Assembly (NCBI GenBank): GCA_964020975.1
Contig: OZ026625.1
Span: 6,973,413 to 7,037,412, forward strand
Direction of reading: 5' to 3'
Length of the DNA stretch: 64,000 nt
Origin: Hermodice carunculata
Lineage: Eukaryota; Annelida; Polychaeta; Eunicida; Amphinomidae
A model generated the notes under the pieces. It was not told where the DNA came from, made no database searches, and was given only the letters and a program-made list of their open reading frames with translations. Below are positions 47,224 to 60,839 of the stretch, one piece after another. The position numbers were made by a program, and so were the translations under genes. Numbering within the stretch: the stretch's first letter is position 1; every line of letters starts with the position of its first letter.

Positions 47224-49084
47224 TTTAAACCTCCAAAGATATATGTCATTTTCCACAGGCTGGTCCATCTGTATGTTGATGCAGGCTCTTTTGATCTTCA
47301 GGCCTGCATCACTGATCACAATGTAGGGCCTGTCAGAACTTACTTTGTTTAGCATTACTCATTATTTCTCATTACTGATCCAATACCAATCTTTTTTCAG
47401 AGTGCCTTGAGTTGCCATTAAATTCATATAATCGACAATGTTGATTTACTTTGAAAATCTAACTTTGGCAGTGCAATAACCCTGATACAAGTAAAAATAC
47501 ACTATTCCTGTTAGACATCCAGGATATCACTCACATTGTATATCAAACGACATGGTTGTGAGTGTTTTGTAACTTATCCTCATGTTTATGACGACTTTGT
47601 GAGCATTTAATGGATACAGAAAACATAAATACAGCAGTAATTGATTCTTGTGTCTATACATAATCTCATAAAATACGCATGGCAATAAAACTTATAGATA
47701 AGCATGGTAACAGAACATTTCAGTTTTACAAATATTATTTATTTTGAAATAGCCAAAACTGGAGAATTATGTCTGAAATTTTCTTGAACATAGGTCCATT
47801 GAAATTTGCACCATCATATCATTGAAACACACGTACGCGCACACACGCACACTCATACACTACTATATCTGACATGACTGAGCTGTTAATAGAATGCCTG
47901 TAGCATCAAAATTTACTGCTGTAAAACAGGCAGTCTTTGTTTGTTGTCTTCCTTCTGGAACAAAATGTCTTCAAGTAGCTCTTTTTGCATTCTCCTAACA
48001 CTTTAGAGCTACAGTGCTACAGCGTGCCCAACCCTGGTTTGATAAAAATTGCCTCACCATAAACATGCATTCGGCAGAGCTGGTTAGAATTGCAATAACT
48101 GGCACAAAACTCAACCTTGTCATTTAAGTTTCAAGGTACACCAACCTTGTTTATTTATATACATTTTAAAAATTGTGGGTCTTAAGCCGTTAAGATTATG
48201 GAGATCACTGATGTTCAAATATTAATTTTTAAATTCAGAACACACCACAACTGAGTATTAAGAAACAATATTTTGGAGGTCTTATGAATGATAAATGTAG
48301 TCTTTAATGCATGCTATGCTTTAAAGATCTGTTGAAATGCATGGCAAATTATACTGTAGTGACAAAAGATGTACTTTAGATGACTGTCAGAATAACAGAC
48401 CAATAACGACAGACTAGGCCACTGAGAGCACCCCCCCCCCCCCCGCGAGGTATGATTTGCATAGGGAGTTCACGAACCAGCAACCACTGATCAGAGCCAA
48501 TTACCATGACAACACCAAAGGTGGCTGAGTTGGACCAAGAATAGGCATGTGGTCTTCATGGTGTTTCCTGAGCAGGATGTTCATCAGACTAGCGGGGAAA
48601 GGACGACCTGACCACAGATGTAGAGGGTACTGCCACTCATTTAAGTAGGTGATAAAAAGTTAGTTACACAACAATACCATGCAGTTGTATATCAGTTTAA
48701 GCTATATAATAAAAAATATAAATGCAACCAAAGCAGACACTATGGCAAGTATAGTGGACACTGATACTGGGTGCTCAATATTCCTGGGTGACACAGCTGT
48801 CATCATGCCAAAAATCTTTCCCACAAATATTTCTTTTAAAACTTTAAATTTGTCCATCAAAAATATCAATATACTTCTTTTACTAACATTCAAGTTTTTT
48901 TGAAAAAAGTGCAGCTGCATAGCAAATGCAGAAAGTTATATAATCAGTTGTCCATAAAAAAATATCAATATACTTCATTTATTAACATTTAAGTTTTTTT
49001 TTAAAAAAATGTAGCAAGTACCGGTAATGCAATCAAAGCAGGCATAATTCAAACACGGATGAGTAAAATTAAATAACATTTAAT
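47220..49084. other. 1.9-kb non-coding stretch
   Basis: Holds a poly-C run (about 48431-48444) and a ~100-bp direct duplication (AAATATCAATATACTTC near 48860 and again near 48960). No gene recognised. Confidence 0.45.
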
Positions 49085-49285
49085 CTTTGCAGTGATATAA
49101 TTTCAGGAACTTGCCAAGGAACTGATCCATCTGCCTACCACTTCCTTAGTAAAAAATTAAATCAAGATCTTCCAGAGGAACATTTCCCAAAACACAGAAG
49201 TGCCGTTGGCCACAATGACAACCCAACAGTATTTCAATATCGGTTTCAAGAGTTGGCTCTATTAAAGGCACTGTTAGTGTGAAAC
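49085..49285 (+). pseudogene. possible P-element/THAP-type transposase fragment
   Basis: After an acceptor-like TAATTTCAG, one frame reads GTCQGTDPSAYHFLSKKLNQ, then HFPKHRSAVGHNDNPTVFQY. The phrase 'GHNDNPTVxQ' is reminiscent of the C-terminal region of P-like transposases. Too short for certainty. Confidence 0.3.
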
Positions 49286-50160
49286 GGTCAGACACTGGAA
49301 ATTGCTGCTACAATGACCGTGAATAGGATTCCACTAGAAATAAATTAACCTGTGTAAACCATTGTTGTTATACTGCCTGGTACATCTAGAACCATCCAAA
49401 GAAATATGGAATTGAGAGAGTATTTTTATTCATGACATTTACTTGTGAAATGTGATAAAAGAGCCAAAGGAGCACATTTGTTTGATTTCGGATTGGAACA
49501 TTTTTTTTTCATCTTTTGCAACACAACTTACACATTTCTTGTGAGTGGACCATCTTTGCTGAACAGTTACTTGTGATCGCACATACAAGCGAATGGATAG
49601 ACTGTGCATCTGAACTTTTTTTATGATGAACCCTCATATCAAAGGAAAAATCAATTGACTGTTATATATGATACATGTAATAAAGGTTCAAACATACCAG
49701 GGTTTTTTAACCAAACTATTCATCTATTGCAAAAGCATCCAAGAAATTGTAGCAAGCTTAATCATTATATATCTATTTTAATTCCAATATATCTTTTGTC
49801 AGTCCAAGATGTTTGAGATGAAAGACATATCTCATCCAGTTTATATTAATTATTATTTAATTTACATTAGCACCACGTTATTGCCATAATCAAGCAGTCT
49901 GTTATTAATAGATGAATGTCACTGAATAGGTTTCACTTTAACTCTCCAGTTAATCACAAACGTAAATGTTCATTGGTTCATTTGCATCCTTTACTGTACA
50001 AAGTCTTTTCTCAGGCACTTTTCGGCTGTTTTTGAAATTTTGATTTCTTTCCTTTGCAGAACAAACAATCACAATTTCACAAATTGCTTGCAGCAAAGGT
50101 TCATAAATGTTGTCACAACTTACTTAAACAAGGAGTCTTTCCACATTTGGTCAACATCTG
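49286..50160. other. non-coding stretch, nothing recognised
   Basis: AT-rich; only short frames. Confidence 0.5.
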
Positions 50161-50167
50161 TCATCAG

Positions 50168-50960
50168 TGACGGCTAACGGACACGATGTTCACATTCTCC
50201 TCAAATTCCACAAGCCTCTGATGAAGCTGTACACCTTGACAGGTTCTCACTGCTTTCGCTGTGAGCAACTCTTTAGCCTGAGTCTCCACAGCATTAAAAA
50301 TGCCAGCACACCTTGATGAACACAAAACAAACTTCCTCTGTTCACTAAGTTCACCCAGTGTTTGGTATACTCAAACAGTATCTACCCTGAGCCAGAGTCT
50401 TGTTGTCAAGAAACTGTAATAATATTTCAATACAGTCTTCTGCAGCTGGATTACCTTTAAACCTCTGGTAATACTTAACAAGGAAGTACGCCACGAAGCC
50501 AGCAACATATTGCACAGCATAACATTCACTTTCTGTTAAGCTATTGGTGACATCTCCAATAGGCCGCAACACTGTGGTCTCTTGACCTGCAAATTGAATA
50601 ATGGCCCCCAGGGTGTTCCACACATTGAACTGAAGCAGGATCATGGTGGCTGGATAGCTACCATCAGCACTATTTATCTTGAGGACTTGCTCCCACTATC
50701 GCTTTAACTTATCTAAAAACCTGTACTGGGTGAAGTGCTGCCACATTTTTTCCCTGGAAGTGGTCAATTTGCAATCAAGCAAAAATTCAGCAAATGCAAA
50801 AGTTACAGTTTGAGGAATGTCACCCATGTCTTTTATTTTAAGGGCCATGACAATAGCCTATCTCCCTATGGATCCAATCTTGAATAATTTGTTTGTTTTT
50901 GCTTTGCTCATCACTTCTTTCAGTATAGACTCATCAAATAATGATAGCTAATCTTGCCAT
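50168..50960 (-). pseudogene. remnant of an unnamed invertebrate gene family, probably transposon-derived
   Basis: Minus-strand frames read MALKIKDMGDIPQTVTFAFA and then QFNVWNTLGAIIQFAGQETT (50351-50644), followed by LTESECYAVQYVAGFVAYFL and VKYYQRF. In a shifted frame comes FEYTKHWVNLVNRGSLFCV. The combination of an 'xxYVAGYVxxxLLKKYxR' helix with a downstream 'EYTKxWVDxVNRGGLF' motif recalls uncharacterised multi-copy proteins of cnidarians and marine invertebrates that behave like transposase C-termini. The last block, up to TGA at about 50170, is again in another frame (LSEQRKFVLCSSRCAGIFNA). At least one frameshift and one stop disable it. Family identity is from memory and tentative. 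Confidence 0.45.
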
Positions 50961-51037
50961 GAGTTGCTGCAAAAGATAAATAAACTCTATTAAATATAAA
51001 ATTCCAAATACTAAGAATTAATTACTTTCTATCACAG

Positions 51038-51208
51038 TGAAACCTGTTTATTGTGGACAGCTCTGGGACTGATAAAAACTGTCCACAGTTGGCAGATGCC
51101 CACAATAGACAGGTGTTTTTTTAACAAAAAAAACCCTTTCAATCCATAACTGTCCACATTGTATAGGTGTTTGCATTATAGGGGTGTCCACAAGGATATG
51201 TTTTCCTG
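51038..51208. mobile_element. degenerate pogo-like MITE
   Basis: Left end CAGTGAAACCTGTTTATTGT; right end read inversely CAGGAAAACATATCCTTGTG. Both share the AAACxTxT...TTGTGGACA theme. About 170 bp, non-coding, with a repeated TGTCCACA word. Confidence 0.5.
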
Positions 51209-53500
51209 TATCATATTCTACAGAACAGTACATCATGCTCAATGATTCAAAATATTCATCATAAATTTTCAATCGTAATATGTAGAGTCTACAATAAAGC
51301 ATGCATTACATAAAACACTTTGAATAATGATCCAGGGTTGTGGCCACCTTGAGTCAGTAAATGAATAAAAAGTTTCCTGAATTAAACAAACGAAAACCTT
51401 GACCTGCAATCATCTAATTGTATTATATTAAGATAGGGTTGGTGTTTGAGTGGCCAAGCTTCCCTGAACATTTTTTCAGCACAATGATTATATGTGTGCA
51501 ATTTTATTAAACAGGGAAGTCCAATTTTCTTTGTATTAAATATGTGGTAGAAAATCGTATGTTTCATTATAAGTGCACGATTGATGATTGAACATATTTT
51601 TCAGCTAAAAAAAACAGGGATGCATGTTTGCACTTCCTGGGGAAACCAAATGCTGTTGGAGGGGAAAAAATGCTTCAAACTCTTAGTATTTTGTCATCCA
51701 ATAATTTATTTTCTACAAATCCAGACAATTCCTTGTCTGCCCTTACATTTACATTAGTCTGTCTTGGTGTGACATTCTGAGAAAATAATATATATAAGGA
51801 GGGAAATGCAAAGATTCTGGTTGTACACTGAATGACTGATTGAAGCTTGTCATTGGTATTCTACTGATTGTATTTTGTTAGCATAAAAGCATGCATAATT
51901 ATCATGAGAAAATGGCGATGTAAACAGATATTATATATACCTTTTCGAGTGGGAGTTTTAGTGCAGACATTGCTGTACCACTTGCCGTCTGGAATAGAGC
52001 TTTCTCAGAGGCCCACACATTCATAATGATACCACTCTACCAGACAATTGCGACCATCACATCCTATCATTCTTTCTATGCTGAGTGCTCCACATACACA
52101 ATATAGATTCCCATCATCGTCTCCATCTTCACTTTCATCCACCTAAAAAGCATGTACATCTTTTTGTGATTGTCTTCATCTGTAACAAAATCGCTCACAA
52201 TATCAGTTTCCATCACCATTCTAGCCACCTACTCTGTTTACGCAATCAGCTGCTTCACGTGAGTCTCATACGAGTCTCCATCACCTTCTAGCCACCTACT
52301 CTGTTTATGCAATCACTGTGAGTCTCATACGAGTTTTGTATTGTAAGATTCTCGATATTGTGTGTATTGCCCGGGACCCACCATGCTTGCACATCCTTAG
52401 CTAATCATTTTCGCACCTGATACGACTCACGGTGGTGACCATCCATTCTCTTAAGAAGTCTTTGCGTTGCGATTCCATCTCATTTGCACTTCCCTGCTAG
52501 TACCCATATTCCTGGGACCAGGAGGGGCAGAACTGTAAACCCTCCTATCTATTTGCACGAATATGATCTTGGATAGAAAGTCTCCATCAGTCAGCTGATA
52601 TTTGAATCTATTCTGACTGATTTATCAGCCTGGAACTCTATCGGGAATAGCCGTATATTGCTGTTAGGGACCATTGTATGTGAATACATAATTGTGTATA
52701 CATACCTAGAGGACAGGTGAGGATGTAGCATAAGTGAACATAATGTATCTTTAGTCAAAATGTCCTCTATTTTTTTCCTTTAATAGAATGGAGCAGCTGG
52801 GTACTGTGTGTGTGTGGGGGGGGGGGGGGTTGGCCATGAGTGGCAGTTACTGAATGTATGGAAGGACAGATAAAGAAAATGGAGATGGGGGAAAACAGAT
52901 GTATGGACAACTGAGAGGAGTGTGCAAGGTAGAGAGGTGATGAAAACAAACATGGTTGGTTTGATGTTAACTATTGGTGTGGGATCAGAACCATTACCAA
53001 ACTATCTTTTAAATAGTGTCTGCAGTTAATGATGAATATTTCTAAGGTTGAGAGGTCCGGTTTAAAACCACCAGTTGCCTTTTATGGTTGACTGCCTGTC
53101 TCAAGTCAGGAGTGAAATTTGTTTCTTCACATTGGTATTGGAAAAGAAATGTTGATGCTTTGGCAAGTCTGAAATCTCTTTGCTGCCATCGTTTGGTTTG
53201 GAATTAATGAATATGGATCATGTGTTTCTGTACTATTTAGAGGCCTTCGTCTTCCCTGAAAAGGGGAGAACAAGATATAGATGGAGACACATCACAAGAA
53301 CCAGGGAAAAAGAAATAAATACATCCCTGCCCAGTGTGTAGAGAAAGGGTGACACATCAAACATCATGTTATGTCGCCATTTATCTCAGTATGTGTCACT
53401 GTATGCAGTATATTGGGAGCACAGGCTCTAATCCACCCAAGTTATGGGAGTCATGGAACACATCAAAGGCCATATGGTAGGGATTGGAGAATTTAATGAT
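51209..53500. other. 2.3-kb non-coding stretch with small duplications
   Basis: A 66-bp tandem duplication lies at about 52214-52336 (TTCTAGCCACCTACTCTGTT recurs). A TG/G-rich tract lies at 52806-52830. No gene recognised. Confidence 0.45.
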
Positions 53501-54400
53501 GATTATCTTCAGACCTGGGAATCTTTAATGATAGGTTTGTTGATTGCTCTGGCAGAGTAGTTGAAGTGCAAAACCGTCACAGATTTATTGGCCAAGGTAC
53601 AGGAGGATCATCTGTATGATGAGGGTGGGACCATTTTAGAGATGGAACGGCTGCTCTTCAGAGATTACAGCAGAAGTGTGATGAAAAGGCTATGTCGCTG
53701 CATGAAGAAATATTCAATTAATTACCAAATTGCACCAATGCTCTACTGCACAAAAGAGTCCTGGCTGCTATCATAAGCACAGTGATGGAAGAAAAGGCAG
53801 AGAGGGGAAAGCATATCCTCCATCTGGCTCTTACCATGCAGGGAGAGGAATGAGACATAATTCAAGCTGCAAATTTGTCCTTTGTGATAGTTGATGCCCA
53901 CGCCATATTGTAGAGATGCTCTATTGGATGGATTCATGTGACGTGGAGGATGTGTGTAGTAAACAATCTATCAGTAAAGAGGAGCTTCAGATAGAATACA
54001 TGGTCTCCAATCAAGTGTTTCAAAAACATGTAGAAGACACTGGACAGAACACAAAGACTTCTGCAGGACCCCAGGATCTATTTCACTATTGAGTTACATC
54101 CACGGTTTTTGTCCTGTCACAGTAAAAGCAAGGTATCTGGTTTCATCCAGGAACTTGAACCTGGTTAAAGAACCCAAGGTGGTTGAGAGAGTGATACAAC
54201 AGATCCCGTTGGACAAGCTAGCAGTCAAGACAGATTCTCTCTACCAAGTCAGCATCCCAGGACGGTTCTAACACAGCAGGTATTCCTAACCCAGGAATGA
54301 TTCTGGAAATAGCCAGACTCATCGCCTAAGCAAAACATTTGCAACTCTCACTGATCTATGATGTCACACAGACAATGGACAAGAATTTCTACAGGCTTTT
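53501..54400 (+). other. fragmentary, possibly once-coding region
   Basis: Translations in several frames give balanced, hydrophilic peptides (TVTDLLAKVQEDHLYDEGGT at 53561-53776; CDVEDVCSKQSISKEELQIE near 53937; ASSRNLNL-type text at 54089-54271). They suggest a decayed gene or element directly upstream of the BEL fossil. No family recognised. Confidence 0.3.
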
Positions 54401-55976
54401 AGGGGATAAAATTCAGAATGTTTCATGGGCCGGAGTCTACCTGAGATTCACTGTATACATATTAGTACATGTATAACATTGCAATACAGATTGGATATTA
54501 TCTGTCAGTACATATAAAGTCTGGGTTGGATATGTTTCAGCCCAATATGTCTATAAATGTGTGTGTTAACACATATATATGAAATCTGGCTCGGATATGT
54601 TCTAGCCCAATATATCTATTCATACATAAATTTCATGTATTCAGCTAGGTGGAATGTCTGTCCGACAATGTTTTCTATTATTTGAATTATTAAATAGGAC
54701 AGATTTGGTACATTCTAAATGGATGAGTGTGGAGACAGGTAGCGTGCATAAATGAATGGGTGTGCATGTGGGTATACTATCCCTCACAACTAATTGTAGT
54801 GTGTATGTGATATGGTATGAATGTTATTAACATATAACCTTTCATAGATGTGGTCTTACAGGTCACCGTACAGCTGGACTAAATATTTTTTAATAGATCT
54901 GTATCAAAACATGGGCATTGGAAAGGTGCCTAACCTATTTACATATTCTTTTCTTGCTCGTGGTGGCATACATGTATCACCTCCACATCTGCATGACCAC
55001 ATTGCAACACCACATCTCGGCATCATTTTCCAAAACTCTAGTTTTTGCCCCATTTAGAATTGGAAAAAATACTCATTAAGCCTATTTAACAAAAGAGGAA
55101 GAGTGTTGTACACTGTAGAATTACAGAATGATCCTAATGGAAAGTGACATCACGACCGTATTGTGGAACCATAACAAAGCCAGACTGCACTGCGGGTTGA
55201 GGAGCTTTCAATACAAGATTCCCCAAACTTTCTTCTACTGATTAGCCTGTGACCATATTGTGACTGAATCAATGCACCTTGAGGATTTGGGGTACGATAT
55301 GTATTAGATGCATGAGACATGCATTCCTGTTGAACATATATTTCCTGGGGTGCTGCCCACATGACAGCACTTCATTTATACCAATAACAGCTCAGTCAAG
55401 CTATGTGGTGCTGTACTCCAATCTCATAATGTAATTACTTAGAGGAAATTGCATAAACAGAACAGTCCCAACCAAATAGGGGATCTCTTGAAAAGAAATT
55501 ATAATCATAAAGACTAATTAACACATGACTACCATTGCTGAATATTGCACAAATGCCCCTTTTATGAAAATATGGCCACTATGATTGTTAATGTGGCTAC
55601 AAAATTTACATCATTATTTTCTGTATACTTGTCAGCTAAACAGACCTTTTTGCATGTACTCTCAGTGATATGCATATAATGAGCTTGGTTTGCTAATCAG
55701 GCAAGCTCTCTGCTTTCCACATATATGTATAAAAATTGAAAAGTAGCCTTGTCGCCTCAAATTATTTGAGAAAGAAGTTTAAAAAAGGTTGAGCCAGGTA
55801 ACAACAAAATGTCCCGTTTCTAAGGAACTTTGTGGCAAACTTTTTTCAGGATGGAAATACCTGGTCCAAAGCTGCGGAGAAGCCCTCTCTATTCTTTGCT
55901 TATCTCATGCATAAATAAAGAATATTTGTTGCTGGAAATCTAGAAGTCTTCTACAATTATAACCTGTAGCAAGAAA
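54401..55976. other. flank of the BEL fossil with a ~75-bp tandem duplication
   Basis: Bases 54505-54630 contain two copies of a GGATATGTTYTAGCCCAATA unit. The rest is AT-rich and non-coding. Part of it could be the outer portion of the 5' LTR, whose start I cannot place. Confidence 0.4.
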
Positions 55977-56300
55977 GCCTCATAGCTGTAAGTTTAGTTT
56001 CTGAGATTTATAAGAAAGACATATGACAAAATGTTTTGTTTCTGAATCATGTTAATACATCACATCTTTGTTATCAGGTATTACTGTGACAGCAGCACAC
56101 GTGAAGTGGTCATTCAATGTAAGTCATCTCTAATAGGTCTGATATTCGTATCTAGGAAATTAAAACTCTCTGTGTCTGCATGTGAATTCTGTTAGGAAGC
56201 GAACAGTATCTTGATCATAAGAAGTACTTCACAAACATGTAACTTCTTAGTTTAACAAGGGACTGGATAAATGCGTATTTTCTTTGTCTGTTTAAAGTGC
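55977..56300 (+). repeat. 5' LTR remnant (part)
   Basis: Matches 62910-63235 over phrases such as GTGAAGTGGTCATTCAATG and TATCTTGATYATAAGAAGTA. The outer start and the exact primer-binding site were not located. Confidence 0.6.
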
Positions 56301-56774
56301 CATCTGTAGGCAAAGTTTTTGTGCTAAACGTACATATATAAGATATATTTCTTATAATGCTTTTATACTGGTCTTTATGGGTTTGGGCAAATGGAACGTA
56401 ATGACTGACCCAAGGTTCCTTTATATTTTTTTAAAGGTCATACCATTATAAATTTACTCAGATGTGTTGTCCATGACAGGCAGCTTGTGCATGTTTATAT
56501 ATTTGTGACGTATTAAGAGCAGTGTGTCTTCCAGAAATAAAACCAACCTCCTCAACTCATTTTTATTATTCGCCTTGACATTATTATGTTTTCCAGGTGG
56601 GCGTGTGCTAAATTCTTTGCGATACAGTGCTATATATTGTTTAGTAAGAGAGCTGGTCTATTGTGCAGCTGGCATTGCTGTGGCAGTATGGCCTGACATA
56701 GACAGATTCAATCAGGACAGATTGATGTGCTAAAGCGTCACTTACAAGCCTGAAAAATAAATTTAGACAATTTT

Positions 56775-58290
56775 TTGACCAAGGAAAGGGCAGATCCGAA
56801 ATTCAAGATTATTCATGTATTAGAAGGAGCACGTAAAAACTTTCTGCAAGCATGTGAGGCATACTGTCCGAATGAAAAAAGTCCAGAATATTGCATCTTC
56901 ATTCAAGATGAAGTGACCACATGTATACAAGAAGCTTGCCAAATGCAAGATTATAACAATTCAAGGGCCCCTGGTAGTGCTGGTTCTAAACCTAGCTGTA
57001 ATGGGTCAGCAGCGTCTTCAATAAGAAGCAAGAGAGCTAAAGCTGCAGCAAAATGGGCAGCTTTCCAAGCTAAGGCCAATTTGATGAGAGAATAACAGTG
57101 TCTTGCAAAGGAAGAACTCGCCTGAAAACAACATAAAGAAGACTTTGAAATGGCTCTTAATCTTGCAAGTGTTATAGCACAAGAACAGGCATATCTTCTT
57201 ATACAAAATGAGGATGAGGATGCCAAATCTGAAAGGTAGAACCCAGACATACTGTAAATAAGGGTTAAGGTTTAATCCACGTGTATCAGAGTGGGAACCA
57301 CATGCATCCGAGTGGGATACTGTGAAAAAAGACACACCACTGCTAGATCAATGTAGAGTTGTAACGACAACAACACAAGGCCCATAGGGGACAATGTTTT
57401 CCTAGAAGCAGTAAAAATATTCCAGCCTCCAAAAACTGAGATCATGACCTTTGATGGTGAGTGGCCCACTAACATATTCGTCTTTCATCAAATATTTGAA
57501 CACTCTGTAGAAAGACAAGTTCTTGATGATCACACTAAACTCTCACAGTTATTACAACATTGTACAGGGAAAGCATGAAGGGTTATTGAGTGTTGTGCAA
57601 TAATAAATCCGCGTGAGGGTTGCATAAGAGCTAGAGAGCTTTTGAAAGATACATTTGATGATGAATACACAATAACTAAAAGGTGGGTTGAAAAAATTAC
57701 AAATAGAATATTATAACGCCTCAAGACAGGGTGGCCATGCAAGAATATGCAGATGAATTACATAGCTATAGGGAGGTTTTATACATGCTTGGCAAAGAAA
57801 ATGAAGTGAATAACCAGACAAATCTTGTACAGATAGTACAAAGGTTACCAGTATATCTCCAAGGGAAATGGAGAAGAGATGAAAGAGATAAAGAGGAGGT
57901 ATGACAGTTCCCCTGGGTTTGATGATGTAGTTACATTTATTCTTGAGGCTGCTGAAGAAGCAAATGATCCTGTATTTGGGAAATATTCTCTGAGACCCTG
58001 CCAAAGAGAAGACAAATGCCCTTAAAGCCAGGTCAAACTACAGCATACAGGCAGACCAGGGTAATCAGTTTTCTGACAAAGCAATAACCAAGGGCTGTAA
58101 TGTGAAATGTGTGAGTACTGTGAAGAAACTGATACATGTAGTTGTGGAGGGTTCAAAGCATTGAAACCAGGAGCCAGGTTTAAATTTACAAGAAGCAAAA
58201 AACTATGTGACAATTGTTTGTTGCCAGGGCACGTGTCTTCTGTGTGCAAATGTAAAACCTCATGTACAGGAAAAAAGCACACTTAATTTT
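56775..58290 (+). pseudogene. BEL/Pao gag-like region with CCHC knuckle (fossil)
   Basis: An acidic, alanine-rich N-terminal segment is followed by capsid-like text and, near 58205-58250, CDNCLLPGHVSSVC, a CX2CX4HX4C zinc knuckle expected at the end of BEL gag. A second cysteine cluster (CEYCEETDTCSC) precedes it, as in many Pao elements. Confidence 0.65.
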
Positions 58291-58371
58291 TGCACTTAAC
58301 AAAGGTAGAGAAGGGTGCTGAGCAAATACCTAGTGTCAGGAATGAAGTGCCAACTGAGATGAAAGCTGTGA

Positions 58372-58724
58372 GTGGCTACTTCTGCTCAGACAAACAAAAC
58401 TGTAATGCCACGGGTTGGTGCTGGTAGAATAGCTGTACCAATAGGGCCCATAACAGTAAAAACACTGGGAGGTAGAAGTGCTGTAGAGACATATGCACTG
58501 CTGGATACAGGTTCCACCACCACATTTTGGCTTGCTGTCCTTGCTAAATGGCTCAGTATCAAAGGTAGACAAGAGAAACGGTCGCTATACTTTGACCTCA
58601 GTAGCAAGCACAGTCAAAATAGAGGTACTGGGATTGAGAATTTCAAATATCGTCAAGAAAGGTGATGATATTGTGATCCCTACAGTTTATGTGCAAACAG
58701 AAATAGTTATTCATGAGACAAATA
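58372..58724 (+). pseudogene. BEL/Pao aspartic protease region (fossil)
   Basis: Contains YALLDTGSTTTFWLA, the D-T/S-G active-site loop of retropepsins, preceded by two short beta-like stretches. Its C-terminal side abuts the nested hairpin element. Confidence 0.75.
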
Positions 58725-58985
58725 TTTGAAGAATACATCCATATCAGTTAAAACGTGTTTTAATTGTAATTTAAACACATTGTAACTGATATTGATGTAT
58801 TCTTCAAATGTTACCTGTTACGGATTCAAGACTTTGATAGTTTTAGGGTGGCTTGCATGATAGTGGTCAGATATAACCTAACAGCATGTCCGAGGTCAAT
58901 ATGTACCTTTATATTACTACAAATGATATTGTAATGTAAATTTGGATGTATTGATCGAATAAAATGATTCCTGATTCCTGTCCAA
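58725..58985 (+). mobile_element. hairpin element and LINE 3' tail nested in the BEL fossil
   Basis: Bases 58725-58810 form an inverted repeat with ~38-bp arms (ATTTGAAGAATACATCCATA on one side and its near-complement on the other). Bases 58811-58985 end in GAATAAAATGATTCCTGATT CCTG, a poly(A)-signal word plus a TGATTCC tandem tail of CR1/L2-like LINE type. Both are absent from a normal BEL element, so they arrived later. Confidence 0.6.
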
Positions 58986-59009
58986 ATAAAATGACGTAAA
59001 TGAGCAGCC

Positions 59010-60245
59010 ACATTTGACAGATATCAGCATCCCAAGTGTGAAAGGTACGGAGAAAGAACTACTGCTGATAGGTTGTGATGCACCTGAAGTAATGGTCCCT
59101 CTTGAGGTAAGGAGAGGAAACAAAAATAAAACCTATGCAGTTCAATCCATCTTGGAATGGATGTTGAATGGCCCCCTGAATGTGCTGGGTGGTCAATCAA
59201 CTGTACATGAAGCAAGTGTGCATTTTACACATGTCCGAAACTTTGAAAAAGAAGTCAACCGGTTTGGGGAAATATAGGCCAGTGAGATGGTCTATAGCAA
59301 TAAAGTGGGATTGTCCCTTGAGGACAAAAGGGCATTATCCATCTGAGATAATACACCAATGAAAGATGATGGCCACTACCAGATGGCTGTCCCTTTCAAA
59401 AACGAATTTCCTACTTTGCCTGACAACAGACCAATGGTGCTCAAAACATTAGAAGCTCTAAAGGATAGGTTTCACAGAGATAGTGATCTCTATGAAATGT
59501 ACTGGAAGGAAATGCAGAGCCTTTTTGATGAAAGCTATGCTGAGCCAGTTCAGGACAATGATCCTAACATTCCTACAGGCAAGCTCTGGTACTTCCATCA
59601 CCATCCAGTGGTTCACCCTTAAAAAGCCAGATAAGATCAGGAAAGTCTTTGACTGTGCCATGAAATGTAATGGCATGTCACTAAATGACTTGGTGCTACA
59701 AGGACCTGTCCTTATGAACAGTCTGGTTGGAGTTCTACTCAGATTCCCCCAGGAATCGACAGGCATTATGGGAGACATCTGAGATATGCTTCAAATGGTC
59801 CCAGTGGATCCATCAGACTGCACACTGTGAACGTCACCAATTTAGTGATGCCAGCCAAAGGGCATATAGTACAGCGAGTTTCTTTTGTGTTAGACACCAA
59901 AGGCATTTCGCAGGATTACCAGGCCAGCCCCATTTGGCCGAATCCAGTAAAAATTCCTACATTGGAGTTGGTCGTAGGTACCCTAGCTGTTAGGGTAGAT
60001 GAAATGCTCATATTCACTTGGATGATTCCATATTTTGTACAGCTAGTATGATAGTGTTGCAATCCATTGCAAACGAGTTGACACATTTTCAAATCTATGT
60101 TGCTAACCAAGTTGCAGTTATAACAGAACATACAACACCTGTACAGTGGCACTTCATTGAAAATGTTGAAAGTGAACAGAACTTGGAAGATGAAATAACA
60201 AGGGGTCTAAGAGCACATGCACTGTTGGAAGTCAAAGGTGGTTAA
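59010..60245 (+). pseudogene. BEL/Pao reverse transcriptase and RNase H region (fossil)
   Basis: Segments typical of the Pao RT family appear: a protease-to-RT linker with LLIGCDAPEVMVPLEVR, the conserved YQMAVPFKNEFPTLPDNR entry, a KTGKLWYFHHHPV-like motif in the fingers, and an RNase H segment of the form 'IPTLELVVGTLAVRV'. These occur in the order known for Pao/BEL pol. Confidence 0.8.
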
Positions 60246-60839
60246 ATAGCATAATCTCTCTTGGTCAATCTAGACACACATCGCCAAAGAATCCTGTTAT
60301 GGCTGATTTCGCAGCAGGACACCTTGAAGTGTAAGGAAATACACAAGCCTATGCCATGATTTAAGTCGTGTCCACTGGATGGTCTTATTGAAAGGTACTC
60401 ATTGTGGCAAGCCCTGTAAAAGGGGATAAAGGGTGAGAAATGCCTCTCACATGGATGTGACAAAACATCAAATTCTATGGCCCAAAGGCCATCATGTTGG
60501 TAACTTGATTGTGGGACATTAGCACCAAATGAGTGGTCACGCTGGCATAGAGTATGTTTTGTCTCTGACAAAACAGAGATATTAGCCTTAAAAGGGCAGG
60601 CATGCAATTAAGAAGGTGCTTAGTAGCTGCCTTTCACGTCGAAAGGCAGATCACTGTCCCTTGCAGGCAAAAGATGTTGGACCTTGTAAGGGACAGGGTT
60701 ACACCTGATGAACCATCTTTTAGTGTGTGGGTGTTGGCTACTTTGAACCATTCATGGTCAAGAGGAGTCGTCTGTCAGTGAAGAGACATGGCTGTGTCTT
60801 CATGTGGTCAACATCAAGAGCTGTGCACATTGAAGTGGC

